Shown: positions 38,894 to 49,166 of the stretch, piece after piece
Position numbering within the stretch: position 1 is the stretch's first letter
Layout: every line of letters starts with the position of its first letter
Assembly: GCF_900099965.1 (NCBI RefSeq)
Contig: NZ_FNDJ01000012.1
Span: 248,001 to 312,000, forward strand
Source of the DNA: Nonomuraea jiangxiensis
GTDB lineage: Bacteria > Actinomycetota > Actinomycetes > Streptosporangiales > Streptosporangiaceae
DNA length: 64,000 nt
Direction of reading: 5' to 3'
Made by a program: the position numbers and the translations under genes
The notes under the pieces: model-generated
What the model was told of the DNA's origin: nothing
The model's input: the letters and a program-made list of their open reading frames with translations, nothing else
The model's database searches: none

Positions 38894-41799
38894 TCCTTCT
38901 TCTGCATGGGCACCTCGAGACGAGAATCTCCCGCGACTCCCACGGCGATCCACCGGTGAGACGCGTCGAGCAGAGCGACGGTGCGCGCCAGCCATACGGC
39001 ATGAGCCCAAGGCGGAATGGATCCATATTTGGTTAGCTCCCGGAACTTCCGGTCGATCACCGTGACCTCGATGGCCGAGCCATCGTCGAGCATCGCGATC
39101 GTACCGTCGTCCGAGGCGGCCAGATCGGCGACGATCGTCCGCTCGTCGACCGCTTCCAGTTCGGGTTTCGACTCATCCGAAAGGCGATACGACGCCAGTC
39201 CCCTCTTCCCGCCAACGAACAGCCGGTCACGTGTACGCAGAATGCTTTGGCCGCCCTCGAACGGCCACCAATTGATCTTGTGCAGGTCGGACCCGGCGCG
39301 TACGTCGACGCCGTTCGATGTCAGGAGGTAGACGACGCTGTCTCCGGCCGCCGCGCCCAAGACGGTTTCGCCGGAGGCCGGCTCGACAGGCGTGCGGACG
39401 AGGTCGCTCCCGATCGAGGTCATGCCTCGGGCGCCGAAGAGGAAGAGCCGTCCCTCCCAGGGGCAGACGGCGGTCAGGCCCGGCTCCGACCAGACCCCGA
39501 CCCGTGACGGTGCATGCGGGTTCGACATGTCGAAGGCGGCGACCTTACCGTCCATCAGGGCGACGATCCCAGCACGAGACCATATGGTGGCGGGAATCAG
39601 TCGCAGGGCTTCGTTCGGGAGCGGAATCAAGGAAGTCGAGGAGATGACCTGCTGGCTGATCTCGACGCCCGCGTTCTCAACGCTGCCCTCACCTTGTTTG
39701 AGCATCGTCAGTTCTGTGCCCTCCGCAGGAGGTACGAGGGCATGGAGCCTCAGCGTCGAGCTCGGCTGCCGCTGGGCCGTCAGCAGGTGGTCGCCTTTCT
39801 GGTCGAACAGCGTGACGGTCGCATCGCCTATTAAGCCCGTGATGCGGACGTCCCAGAAATGCCCCAGCTGCATCTCGTAAGGCGGATCGATCAGCGGATC
39901 GACGATCCATGCGAGATCGAACTTTCCCTCCTTCGCCTCGTGGACCCACTCCCAGATGGCCGGACAAGCCCGGAGCTGGACGTCGACCGAGCCCACCACA
40001 AGAGCACGATCGGCATCCGTCATTGGTTTCGGAGCAGGTATGCGGATCAGCTGTACTCCCGCGGAGGTCTTGACCAGCAGGTCCAGAGGGTAGGGATCCG
40101 CGTTGTACTCGGGGGAGTCCGGCATCGGCATCTTGATTTTGATCTTCGTGGGTGCGAGGTCGCGAAGCAGTTGGAGGCCTGGAGCACTGTGGGGGAACAC
40201 TCCGAGGCGGTCATTGATCACCTGGACTTCGCACACGTAGACCGGAGTCGTCCCGGTGTGGTTGATGGCCACCTCGGCGTACAGGGACGCGTAGCCGTCG
40301 GGGTTGCGCCGCACGTCGTCGAGCAGGTGGTTGCTTGCCTGGCTGCACGATACCTTTGGCCCGATCCAGGCGAATTCGGATGACTCGAACGAGGGCTGTG
40401 ATGCGGTAAGGCCGCCGTCAAGCCGATGGCCGGTCGAGGTGAGCATCTCACCGGAGATGACCATCCCATCGGGCTGCCCGACACAGCCGGACAGCCGCAT
40501 TCGGAGGTCTCCGAGATCGGGGGCCGGTGGCTCGATGGTGCAGCGGCGATGCGTGGGCGTGAGCATGGTGCATTCCATGCCGTCGGGGGACACGTCGATG
40601 CCGCCCAGCTTTCCGGCGATGCCCCTCACGTCATCGCCGATGGCAAGTTCGAGCACGTACCCGAGCGGGGGCGCGAACGATTTGATCGTGCCCAGCAGCC
40701 TTGCCGGAAAGTCGAGCAGCTTCTGGATCTCGTCGAGTCGCACGTCGGCGACGAGCCGCGGCGGGGTGGTCTGGGTCGAGAACGAGAAGTGCACTGTGGG
40801 CGCGACATCGACATCAGGGAGGAGTGGGATTTCCACGACACCGCTCACCGTGACGTCCACGCAAGGGACACCTCCGGCGACAAAGTAGCGGCTGCCGATG
40901 CTGTTCGGACGGAACGGCGCTGTGGGCGCGGACTGCAGCGCGACCTCGACATCACGCGTGAGCTTGGATTCCAACATCCTGGCATCCAGGAACAGTCCCC
41001 AATCGGCGGCGCCGACCCGGTCCTCAAGTGCTCCGCTGTAGAAGTTGGTCCATCTGATGTCGCTTGCGTCAGTCCCGCCGAACGGGTCGACGCGAAACGA
41101 TATTCGGTCCAACGAGTGGTTGACGCTGACTCCGGCGTTCGCTATCCAGGTGACGCTCGTCGGCAGCAGTCCACCCGTGAAGTTGAATTCCTGGGGAGGC
41201 ACCTGGAAACTGTTCTTCGCGAACTCGATGATCATTTCCCACAGCTGGTCCTCGTTCACCCCTGGAGGTAGGGCTGGAAGCTGTCCCGGTTCGATGTGGT
41301 CGAACCTCGTGAACAGCTTGCATCCTTCGAATGGCACGGGGTCGTAGGACAGAGTCAGCACTGCGCTGAAGGAGATCGGCGGAATGACCGCCGGGGGAGA
41401 TGCGTTGGGGTTCGCCAGGACGGAGTTGCTCTCGACCAGGTGAAGCGTGACAGGCTGGACGATCTGCGTTTTGAAGCCCGTCGCGCGATTCGGCGTGGGG
41501 AAGAAGTGGGGAGGATCCGGATTCAGGCGTGGTTCGCGATAGTAGACATAGAACTCGCTCGGGACGTTGTGCCGTATGGAGTTGGCCCCGAATTCGATCC
41601 GTTGCACCTGGATCTGGAAACCCCCGATCGGAAATGGGGGCGGGAGGCAGTTTCGGCGGGACTGAACCCCCCGAAGTTGCGCGGCGAGAAAGGACGCGGT
41701 ACGCATCTGGACTTCGAACAGCGCCACGTGGACCCCTTTGCACCAAATTCCTGGAGAGTCGGCTCGTAACGCTACATCCACTCCGGTTACTTCTGCCAT
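38890..41799 (-). CDS. Unrecognised 969-residue beta-rich protein with C-terminal propeller-like repeats
   Basis: A large intact gene within the decayed island, with lower GC than its surroundings. No signal peptide or TM is seen from the ATG at 41799. The first 650 residues are beta-rich with Pro-rich loops; a hydrophobic helix-like stretch (LLGTIKSFAPPLGYVLELAIGDD cut here to its core) lies near residue 375. The last 250 residues have short repeats like GIVALMDGKVAAFDMSNPHA, LFLFGARGMTSIGSDLVRTP and VVYLLTSNGVDVRAGSDLHK, reminiscent of LVIVD/WD-like propellers. I know no homologue. It may bind lipid or serve as a sensor or cargo of the element; this is speculation. Confidence 0.6.
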   Translation of the reverse strand: MAEVTGVDVALRADSPGIWCKGVHVALFEVQMRTASFLAAQLRGVQSRRNCLPPPFPIGGFQIQVQRIEFGANSIRHNVPSEFYVYYREPRLNPDPPHFFPTPNRATGFKTQIVQPVTLHLVESNSVLANPNASPPAVIPPISFSAVLTLSYDPVPFEGCKLFTRFDHIEPGQLPALPPGVNEDQLWEMIIEFAKNSFQVPPQEFNFTGGLLPTSVTWIANAGVSVNHSLDRISFRVDPFGGTDASDIRWTNFYSGALEDRVGAADWGLFLDARMLESKLTRDVEVALQSAPTAPFRPNSIGSRYFVAGGVPCVDVTVSGVVEIPLLPDVDVAPTVHFSFSTQTTPPRLVADVRLDEIQKLLDFPARLLGTIKSFAPPLGYVLELAIGDDVRGIAGKLGGIDVSPDGMECTMLTPTHRRCTIEPPAPDLGDLRMRLSGCVGQPDGMVISGEMLTSTGHRLDGGLTASQPSFESSEFAWIGPKVSCSQASNHLLDDVRRNPDGYASLYAEVAINHTGTTPVYVCEVQVINDRLGVFPHSAPGLQLLRDLAPTKIKIKMPMPDSPEYNADPYPLDLLVKTSAGVQLIRIPAPKPMTDADRALVVGSVDVQLRACPAIWEWVHEAKEGKFDLAWIVDPLIDPPYEMQLGHFWDVRITGLIGDATVTLFDQKGDHLLTAQRQPSSTLRLHALVPPAEGTELTMLKQGEGSVENAGVEISQQVISSTSLIPLPNEALRLIPATIWSRAGIVALMDGKVAAFDMSNPHAPSRVGVWSEPGLTAVCPWEGRLFLFGARGMTSIGSDLVRTPVEPASGETVLGAAAGDSVVYLLTSNGVDVRAGSDLHKINWWPFEGGQSILRTRDRLFVGGKRGLASYRLSDESKPELEAVDERTIVADLAASDDGTIAMLDDGSAIEVTVIDRKFRELTKYGSIPPWAHAVWLARTVALLDASHRWIAVGVAGDSRLEVPMQKKD

Positions 41800-42046
41800 A
41801 GGCGAAATCGAGCATGTGCGTCGACGCGTGCCACTCCCCCGCGCAGGCCACCGCGCTTGGCGCAGCCCTGCTTCTCCAGGGAACAGCTCAGGTCTCCGTG
41901 AGATACGTACAAAGCGGATATTGAAACGCGACAACGCGCCGCCGCACCAATACCGTTAGCTGCACGCGCTCGCCACGCCACCACCCGCAGCGCCTACCTT
42001 GCCCCGCAACGAGCCCAATCCCCAAGCCCGCACCTGATGCAGTGCT

Positions 42047-42373
42047 TCACCGCCGCCTTGGACATACCGGGCGGAGGAGGTCGCCGTATCCGTCGTAGCG
42101 AAGCCTGAGGACCTCGGGATCCTCTCGCAGTGCGCGAAGGAACTCTTGCCGGCCGGGAGCGCGGCGTATGCCGCGCGGCACGGACGCCAGGATGAGCGTC
42201 TTTGAGGGCGCCACTGCCAGAACGGGAGCGTCCAGCACGCCGGCAGCCACCGCCGTCACTCGGGCATCCCTGCGTGGGGAGCCGCAGGGGGTGGCGAGAT
42301 CATTCCGCGTGTATTCCGCAAGCGGCGGCACTCGGGGGCATCGACTGGCATGCGATGGCTCCATGCCGAACAT
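42047..42373 (-). CDS. Weak ORF, possible gene remnant
   Basis: A 108-residue reading frame. Its second half is protein-like (VTAVAAGVLDAPVLAVAPSK, EFLRALREDPEVLRLRYDGY) while the first half is Cys/Pro/Arg-rich and looks non-coding. It may be the 3' end of a lost gene. No family recognised. Confidence 0.25.
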   Translation of the reverse strand: MFGMEPSHASRCPRVPPLAEYTRNDLATPCGSPRRDARVTAVAAGVLDAPVLAVAPSKTLILASVPRGIRRAPGRQEFLRALREDPEVLRLRYDGYGDLLRPVCPRRR

Positions 42374-42465
42374 GGGCAGCCCGCCGACACGGCCGGCAGG
42401 TCTGGTCGAGGTTTGGGCCGATCCGGTGATCGCGTGCGGCGGCATGCGCCGCCCATGCCGCCGAA

Positions 42466-42471
42466 TACTCT
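42466..42471 (+). promoter_or_regulatory. -10 element of the leaderless APH gene
   Basis: TACTCT (TANNNT) ends 6 bases before the GTG at 42478. Confidence 0.5.
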
Positions 42472-42477
42472 GTACGA

Positions 42478-43344
42478 GTGGGTCTGCAGGCGGAGTTGAC
42501 GGGTATCGCGGAGTCTTACGGAGGCGCGGGGACGCCCGTGTTACATCCGACGCGCACGGACGTCGTGGTGTTACGCCTGGGGGAGGTCGTGGTCAAGGCC
42601 CACTCCGCGCGTGACGACGTGGAGGCGTTGCGGCCGAGGTTGCGGGCCGCCGCCTCGGCCGCGGTCAGCGGCGTGATGCTGGCCCCGCTGGAGCCGGAGG
42701 TGCTCTCGGCCGGGGGACGCGCGGTGACGGTCTGGCCCACCGGCCGCCCCGTCGCGCAGGACGACCCCGACTCCGCGCCCTGGGAGGAGGGCGCCAGGCT
42801 GCTGGCCCGGCTGCACGCCGTGCCGCTCACGCTGCTCCCCGAGCTGCCCCCGGCCGGCGGACCCGCCAGGGCCGCCCGCGCGGTGGACCGCATGCCCGGC
42901 GACGGGCCCGTCGAGCAGCTCATCAGGCGGACCTTCAAGGAACTGCCCGAGACGCCCTCGCCCCGCGGATCGCTGCCCGGGCTGCTCACGCACGGTGACT
43001 GGCACCTGGGCCAGCTCGTCCACCGCGACCGCTGGCTGCTCATCGACGTCGACGACCTCGGCGTCGGTGACCCGGCGTGGGACCTGGCCAGACCGGCCGC
43101 CTGGTTCGCCGCCGGGCTGCTCGACCCGGTCGTGTGGGAGCGGTTCCTGGGGGCCTATCTCGCCTCCGGCGGGCCCGCGCTGGGGCGCGGCGACGACCCG
43201 TGGCAGCGGCTCGACGTGCCCGCCAGGGCGCTCACCGTCCAGCTCGCCGCGGTCGCCGTGGTCAACGCCGGGCGCGAGGGCCGGGAACTGGACGAGGTGG
43301 AGCATTCGTTGGTCGAATCGTGCAACAGAATCGTCAGAGCGTGA
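42478..43344 (+). CDS. Aminoglycoside-phosphotransferase-family kinase
   Basis: A 288-residue small-molecule kinase. The catalytic loop is LLTHGDWHLGQLVHRD (HGDxHxxQ in place of the usual HGDxHxxN) and the metal-binding loop is LIDVDDLGVGDPAWDLA. The N-lobe Lys is in VVVKAHSARDDVEAL. The family phosphorylates aminoglycosides, choline, fructosamine or other metabolites; this one is chromosomal and its substrate is unknown. The start is supported by the leaderless -10. The zinc-ribbon gene follows after 59 bases. Confidence 0.85.
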   Translation: MGLQAELTGIAESYGGAGTPVLHPTRTDVVVLRLGEVVVKAHSARDDVEALRPRLRAAASAAVSGVMLAPLEPEVLSAGGRAVTVWPTGRPVAQDDPDSAPWEEGARLLARLHAVPLTLLPELPPAGGPARAARAVDRMPGDGPVEQLIRRTFKELPETPSPRGSLPGLLTHGDWHLGQLVHRDRWLLIDVDDLGVGDPAWDLARPAAWFAAGLLDPVVWERFLGAYLASGGPALGRGDDPWQRLDVPARALTVQLAAVAVVNAGREGRELDEVEHSLVESCNRIVRA

Positions 43345-43403
43345 CGGGGTTGCGCGCGGTAGGTTTCACCTTGGAGACCTCGAAGGCAAGGAGAGCGACT
43401 TAG

Positions 43404-43667
43404 ATGCAGTGTCCCAAGTGCCGCGGGAACATGCGGACTTACGAGCGCAACGGCATCCACATCGAGCAGTGCGACAACTGCCGGGGGATCTTCCTCGACT
43501 ACGGCGAGCTTGAGACGCTGACTCGGATGGAGTCGCAGTACCACGCGGCTCCCCCGCCCGCCCCCGGCCCCGCGTGGGGCGCGCCGCACGGCGGCCACCA
43601 CGGCCACCACGGCCACCACGGCCGTCATGGGCAGCGCAGCTGGGTGGGCATGCTGTTCTCGACCTGA
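43404..43667 (+). CDS. TFIIB-type zinc-ribbon protein with His-rich tail
   Basis: An 87-residue protein. The first 45 residues form a zf-TFIIB-type ribbon with two CxxC knuckles (MQCPKCRGNM and IEQCDNCRGIFLDYGEL). The tail has Pro/Ala then a run of HHGHHGHHGRHG, able to bind Zn, Ni or Cu, before a short hydrophobic end. This short family is widespread and poorly studied. A strong terminator follows 8 bases after the stop. The His run is a DNA repeat (GGCCACCAC units). Confidence 0.85.
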   Translation: MQCPKCRGNMRTYERNGIHIEQCDNCRGIFLDYGELETLTRMESQYHAAPPPAPGPAWGAPHGGHHGHHGHHGRHGQRSWVGMLFST

Positions 43668-43674
43668 TCCAGGA

Positions 43675-43702
43675 AGGGCCGCGCACGCGGGTGCGCGGCC
43701 CT
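43675..43702 (+). terminator. Perfect stem-loop terminator
   Basis: AGGGCCGCGCAC-GCGG-GTGCGCGGCCCT forms a perfect 12-bp stem with a 4-base loop, 8 bases after the zinc-ribbon stop. Only a short T-containing tail follows (CGGGTTGT), as usual in actinobacteria. Confidence 0.85.
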
Positions 43703-43742
43703 CGGGTTGTCCTGGCCTAGTGGTCGTGACCTGCCCAGGTGC

Positions 43743-44726
43743 TCACTCCGGGAAGTCGTCCGGATCCACCGGCGAGGTGCGGGCATTGCCGCCGGTGATG
43801 GAGTGCAGCGTGATGCGCCAGTCGTGCCAGCGGATCTGCGTGGCACTGAACGTCGTCTTGAACGTCACCGACTCCTGAAACCGCTCGAAGCTGCACTGGC
43901 GGGTGAACGCCCTGCGCTTGCCGTCCCAGTCCACGCCCTGCGTGAAAAAGACCTTGTACGTGCCGTCGCGCACGCCCCTGACCCTGAACTTGGCCTTCTT
44001 GCGCACATAGACGCTGAACACCTTGCTGCCGCCCCGGACGACGGTCACCACCGCGTCGCGGGGGCCGCCGTTGTCGATCTCCAGCGAGCTGCGGCCGTTG
44101 AGGGTGCCCCGGCGGACGAACGAGCCGTTGCTCAGCCGCCGGGTCTGCTTGCTCCTGGCCGACACGTCCACGACGTCGGCCGGGTAGTCACCGGCGTCCT
44201 GCAGGGCCTCCCCCGCCTTGTCGAGCTCGTCCAGCCGGTCGTCGAGGTCGGTGAGCACGGCCGAGGAGGTGCACAGCTCCCTGGCGCCGACCTTGCCGGC
44301 CGTGGTGCCCAGCTCGTCGGCGAAGTCGCGCAGGCTCGTCACATATGCGTCGTGCTGGGCGCGTACGGCCTCGGGCGGGGTGAGCGCGCCGAGCGCGTCG
44401 GCCGCGCCGGTCAGCGCCCGCTCGGCACGGTCCACCCGCTGGTTCAGGGCCTTGAGGCCGCCCGCGTTCGCCAGGGCGCTGATCGCGCCGGCCATCGACT
44501 TGTGCCTGCTGTCGAGCTCGCTCTTGTAGGCCTCGGCGGTCAGGGCGGCCGGGCTGGGCCTCGCGCTGGCCCCGGCCCCGCCGTTGGCGGCGACGCCGCC
44601 CTTGCCGCCCGCAACGCCGCTGGCCCTCGGCTCGCCACCGGTCGGTGAAGGCACGTCCGCGGAACAAGCGCTGAGTGTGAGCGTTGCCAGGGCGAGAAGG
44701 GAGGGGATCAACCGAGGTACAGCCAC
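43743..44726 (-). CDS. Lipoprotein of unknown function
   Basis: A 327-residue exported lipoprotein. From the GTG at 44726 the signal peptide MAVPRLIPSLLALATLTLSAC ends in a lipobox LSAC; upstream GTG codons at 44735 and 44756 are also in frame. A Pro/Gly/Ala linker (SPTGGEPRASGVAGGKGG) is followed by a helical domain (TAEAYKSELDSRHKSMAGAI, LNQRVDRAERALTGAADALG). A C-terminal beta domain (SSLEIDNGGPRDAVVTVVRG, KFRVRGVRDGTYKVFFTQG) resembles extracellular Ig-like modules. No family recognised. It follows the ABC-F gene on the same strand after 37 bases. Confidence 0.75.
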   Translation of the reverse strand: MAVPRLIPSLLALATLTLSACSADVPSPTGGEPRASGVAGGKGGVAANGGAGASARPSPAALTAEAYKSELDSRHKSMAGAISALANAGGLKALNQRVDRAERALTGAADALGALTPPEAVRAQHDAYVTSLRDFADELGTTAGKVGARELCTSSAVLTDLDDRLDELDKAGEALQDAGDYPADVVDVSARSKQTRRLSNGSFVRRGTLNGRSSLEIDNGGPRDAVVTVVRGGSKVFSVYVRKKAKFRVRGVRDGTYKVFFTQGVDWDGKRRAFTRQCSFERFQESVTFKTTFSATQIRWHDWRITLHSITGGNARTSPVDPDDFPE

Positions 44727-44763
44727 CTGCCACACTATCGCCGGGTTGATCCCCACGCGTCAA

Positions 44764-46365
<1,602 letters not shown>

Positions 46366-46369
46366 AAGG

Positions 46370-46444
46370 CGGCTCCCATCACAGAAATCGAAATTTCGTG
46401 ACTTGGCGGGAATCACCGCATCAACGCGCGACACACAGGAGCCG
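46370..46444 (-). promoter_or_regulatory. Possible translational attenuator of the ABC-F gene
   Basis: On the minus strand CGGCTCC (complement of 46438-46444) can pair over 7 bp with GGAGCCG (complement of 46370-46376), which contains the Shine-Dalgarno of the ABC-F gene. Between them lie an 8-codon frame GTG...TGA at 46436-46413 (MCRALMR) and the palindrome CGAAATTTCG (46389-46398). Leader-peptide attenuation is known for ABC-F resistance genes in other bacteria. The leader has no clear ribosome site, so this is tentative. Confidence 0.4.
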
Positions 46445-46606
46445 TACCGAACTTAAACGGTGGAGGCGAGGACATCGCCGAGGTCCAGGTGTGCGCGCAT
46501 GCCCACGACAGGGCGGAACGGCGCGGTGCCCGCGACCTCAGATCCTCACGTCAACTGCCCCCACGGTTCGGTTGTACGACACACGGGAGCTTAGGCGAAA
46601 TCCGGA

Positions 46607-47128
46607 TCAACCGGCAAGCCGACGCGCCCGATGGGCCGCCACGTTGACCCTGTTCGCGCAGCCCGGCGAGCAGAACCGGCGCCGCCCGTTGCGTGAGGTG
46701 TCGACGTAGACGGTCCCGCAGCCCTCGCGGTCGCACCGTCCGAGCCGCCGCCCGCCGGCGAACGAGATCGCCATCGCCAGGCCGCCCGCGGTGGTGTCCT
46801 TCGTCCGGGCGACGATGTCGGCCTCCACGGAGAAGAAGTGCAGGTGGGGCTCGCGGCCGTCGTGGGCGCTGACGTACGGCTTGGCCGCGGTGACGTCGAG
46901 CAGGTCGTTGATCAGCTTGATCTGGACCTCCTGGATCCGCTCCCCGAACACCGGCGCGAGCCGGCCCGCCCACTCCCGCAGCTCCGCGGCCTCCTCCATG
47001 GTGACGGCGGTGCGGAGCATGCGGTGCTCCGACAGCAGCGCGGTGACAGGCGCCGGGGCGAAGTCGGTCGCGTTGACCAGCGCCGCCGCCAGGGCCGCCC
47101 CGTTGCCGCCGTAAGTGTTGAAATGCAT
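46607..47128 (-). CDS. CGNR zinc-finger transcriptional regulator
   Basis: A 173-residue protein of the CGNR (ABATE) family. An N-terminal stress-type ligand domain (ALAAALVNATDFAPAPVTALL...) is followed by the C-terminal zinc finger RCDREGCGTVYVDTSRNGRRRFCSPGCANRVNVAAHRAR with the diagnostic CxNR as CANR. It probably binds DNA and senses a small molecule. It is divergent from a 56-residue ORF. Confidence 0.88.
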   Translation of the reverse strand: MHFNTYGGNGAALAAALVNATDFAPAPVTALLSEHRMLRTAVTMEEAAELREWAGRLAPVFGERIQEVQIKLINDLLDVTAAKPYVSAHDGREPHLHFFSVEADIVARTKDTTAGGLAMAISFAGGRRLGRCDREGCGTVYVDTSRNGRRRFCSPGCANRVNVAAHRARRLAG

Positions 47129-47153
47129 AAGGCCATTACATCAGGTTGGAATC

Positions 47154-47324
47154 ATGCATACTGAGCCGCACGACCCCCTCGCCCTGACCGTCGTCTCCTC
47201 CCATCGCACGTCCGAGGGCCTGGTCTCCTACCTGCGGTGCGCCTGCGGCGCGTGGGAGGTGCGCACGTCGACGCTGGTCGCCACCGCGCTGCCACGGCGC
47301 TCATCGATCAAGACCATCGACTGA
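47154..47324 (+). CDS. Small protein with a CAC/GAW cysteine pair
   Basis: A 56-residue protein with LVSYLRCACGAWEVRTSTLV. The single CxC pair may bind a metal in a dimer. Its ATG lies 25 bases from the divergent CGNR start, so both may share control. Similar short proteins occur in actinomycetes, but the function is unknown. Confidence 0.5.
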   Translation: MHTEPHDPLALTVVSSHRTSEGLVSYLRCACGAWEVRTSTLVATALPRRSSIKTID

Positions 47325-47374
47325 GAGGGGCCCGGGGTCCTAGAGTCGGCTCCAACACTCCCTGGAGGTCAGGC

Positions 47375-49129
47375 ATGTCGAGCATTCCCTCCCTGCTCCG
47401 CGACCGGATCGCGGCGACCCCCGACGCCGAGGCGTACCGATTCCCCTCGGACGACGGCTGGGCCTCACTGTCCTGGCGGGAGGTGGGCGAGCGGGTGCGC
47501 GGGCTGGCCCTGGGCCTGTCGGAGCTGGGGGCGAGGCCGGGGACGCGCGTGTCGATCCTCTGCTCCACCCGGATCGAGTGGATCCTCGCCGACCTGGCCG
47601 TGCTGGCCACCGGGGCGGCCACGACCACGATCTACCCTTCCAACACCGCCGCCGAGTCCGCCTTCGTCATCACGGACTCCGGCAGCACCATCGTCATCGC
47701 CGAGAACGACGAGCAGGTCGCCAAGATCAGGTCGGTACGGGAGGAGCTGCCCGGCGTCACGCACGTGGTCGTCATCGACGGCTCGGCCGGCGACGACGGC
47801 TGGGTGGTCACGTTCGACTCGCTGAGCGGCGAGGGCGACTACGACGCGATGGTGGACGCCATCGCCCAGGACGACCTGGCCACCCTCATCTACACCTCCG
47901 GCACCACCGGCCGCCCCAAGGGCGTGGAGCTGACCCACGACAACTGGCTGTTCGCGGCGGAGTCCGTACGCGGTCTGGACATGATCTCCGGGTCCGACCT
48001 GCACTTCCTGTGGCTGCCGCTGTCGCACTCCTTCGGCAAGCTGCTGGAGGTGGTGATGATCGACATCGGCGTGTGCACCGCCGTGGACGGCCGGCTGGAC
48101 AAGATCGCCGACAACCTCGGCGTGGTGAAGCCGACGTTCATGGCCGCCGCGCCGCGCATCTTCGAGAAGATCCATAACACCGTGGTCGCGACCCAGCAGC
48201 GCGAGGGCGGTCTCAAGCTGCGCATCTTCACCTGGGCGCGGGCGACCGGCATCCGGGTCAGCAGGGCCCGCCAGCGCGGCGCCGCCGTCCCGTTCACCAC
48301 CCGGCTCGAATACGCGCTGGCCGACCGCCTGGTGTTCAGCAAGCTGCGGGCCCGGTTCGGCGGCCGGATCCGGTTCTTCATCGCCGGCGCCGCCCCGCTG
48401 TCGCGGGAGATCGCCGAGTTCTTCGACGGGGCGGGCCTGACGATCCTGGAGGGGTACGGCCTGACCGAGTCCTCGGCGGGCAACTTCCTCAACCGGCCGG
48501 ACTCGGTCAAGTTCGGCAGCGTCGGGCTGCCGCTGCCGGGCACCGAGGTACGCATCGACGACGACGGCGAGATCCTCATCGGCGGGCGCGGCGTCATGCG
48601 CGGATACCACGGCCTGCCGGAGGAAACCGCCGCCGCGCTGGAGGACGGCTGGCTGCGTACGGGCGACATCGGCGAGCTGGACGAGGCCGGCCGGCTGATC
48701 ATCACCGACCGCAAGAAGGAGCTGATCAAGACCTCGGGCGGCAAGTACATCGCGCCGACCTACCTGGAGGGCCGGATCAAGGCGGCCTGCCCGTACGTGT
48801 CGCACGTGTTCGTGCACGGCGACCGGCGCAACTACGTCACGGCGCTGGTCACCCTCGACATGGACGTGGTCAAGCCGTGGGCGCAGGCCGAGTCGCTGCC
48901 CGCCGACGCCGAGTCGCTGCGCGAGCACCCGCGCATGCGGGCGGAGGTCGAGAAGGCCATCGACCAGGTCAACGCGGACCAGGCCAGCTATTCCACGGTC
49001 AAGAAGTTCGCGATCCTGGCCGAGGACTTCACCGTGGAGACGGGCGAGCTGACCCCCAGCCTCAAGATCAAGCGCAAGGTGGTCGAGGATCGCCACGGCA
49101 AGATCCTCGACTCCTTCTACGACTCCTGA
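47375..49129 (+). CDS. Long-chain acyl-CoA synthetase (AMP-forming)
   Basis: A 584-residue adenylate-forming enzyme that activates fatty acids to acyl-CoA through acyl-AMP. The P-loop is LIYTSGTTGRPKGVELTH, the adenine motif is LEGYGLTES and the hinge motif is LRTGDIGELDEAGRLIITDR; the C-terminal Lys is in SLKIKRKVVEDRHGK. The N-terminus lacks a TM helix. It resembles mycobacterial FadD15. GGAGG precedes the ATG, and TAGAGT at 47341-47346 is a likely -10. A thioesterase gene follows after 37 bases. Confidence 0.93.
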   Translation: MSSIPSLLRDRIAATPDAEAYRFPSDDGWASLSWREVGERVRGLALGLSELGARPGTRVSILCSTRIEWILADLAVLATGAATTTIYPSNTAAESAFVITDSGSTIVIAENDEQVAKIRSVREELPGVTHVVVIDGSAGDDGWVVTFDSLSGEGDYDAMVDAIAQDDLATLIYTSGTTGRPKGVELTHDNWLFAAESVRGLDMISGSDLHFLWLPLSHSFGKLLEVVMIDIGVCTAVDGRLDKIADNLGVVKPTFMAAAPRIFEKIHNTVVATQQREGGLKLRIFTWARATGIRVSRARQRGAAVPFTTRLEYALADRLVFSKLRARFGGRIRFFIAGAAPLSREIAEFFDGAGLTILEGYGLTESSAGNFLNRPDSVKFGSVGLPLPGTEVRIDDDGEILIGGRGVMRGYHGLPEETAAALEDGWLRTGDIGELDEAGRLIITDRKKELIKTSGGKYIAPTYLEGRIKAACPYVSHVFVHGDRRNYVTALVTLDMDVVKPWAQAESLPADAESLREHPRMRAEVEKAIDQVNADQASYSTVKKFAILAEDFTVETGELTPSLKIKRKVVEDRHGKILDSFYDS

Positions 49130-49154
49130 GAAGGAGCGGGACGACCCCCGGGCG

Positions 49155-49160
49155 TAGGGT
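49155..49160 (+). promoter_or_regulatory. -10 element of the leaderless thioesterase gene
   Basis: TAGGGT (TANNNT) ends 6 bases before the GTG at 49167. Confidence 0.5.
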
Positions 49161-49166
49161 TCCGGG

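Larger units (their letters stand above)
41800..42477. other. Island right margin, no firm gene
   Basis: These 678 bases hold one weak minus-strand ORF (42047-42373) and otherwise no coding signal, RNA gene or repeat that I can support. GC returns to the genome level towards 42400. This is the likely right end of the accessory island, but no attachment site was identified. Confidence 0.4.

Noticed and set aside
36163..42477. Intact defence island
   Set aside because: The methylase is a pseudogene without a restriction partner, and no nuclease, helicase or known defence gene is present; only the 969-residue protein remains unexplained.
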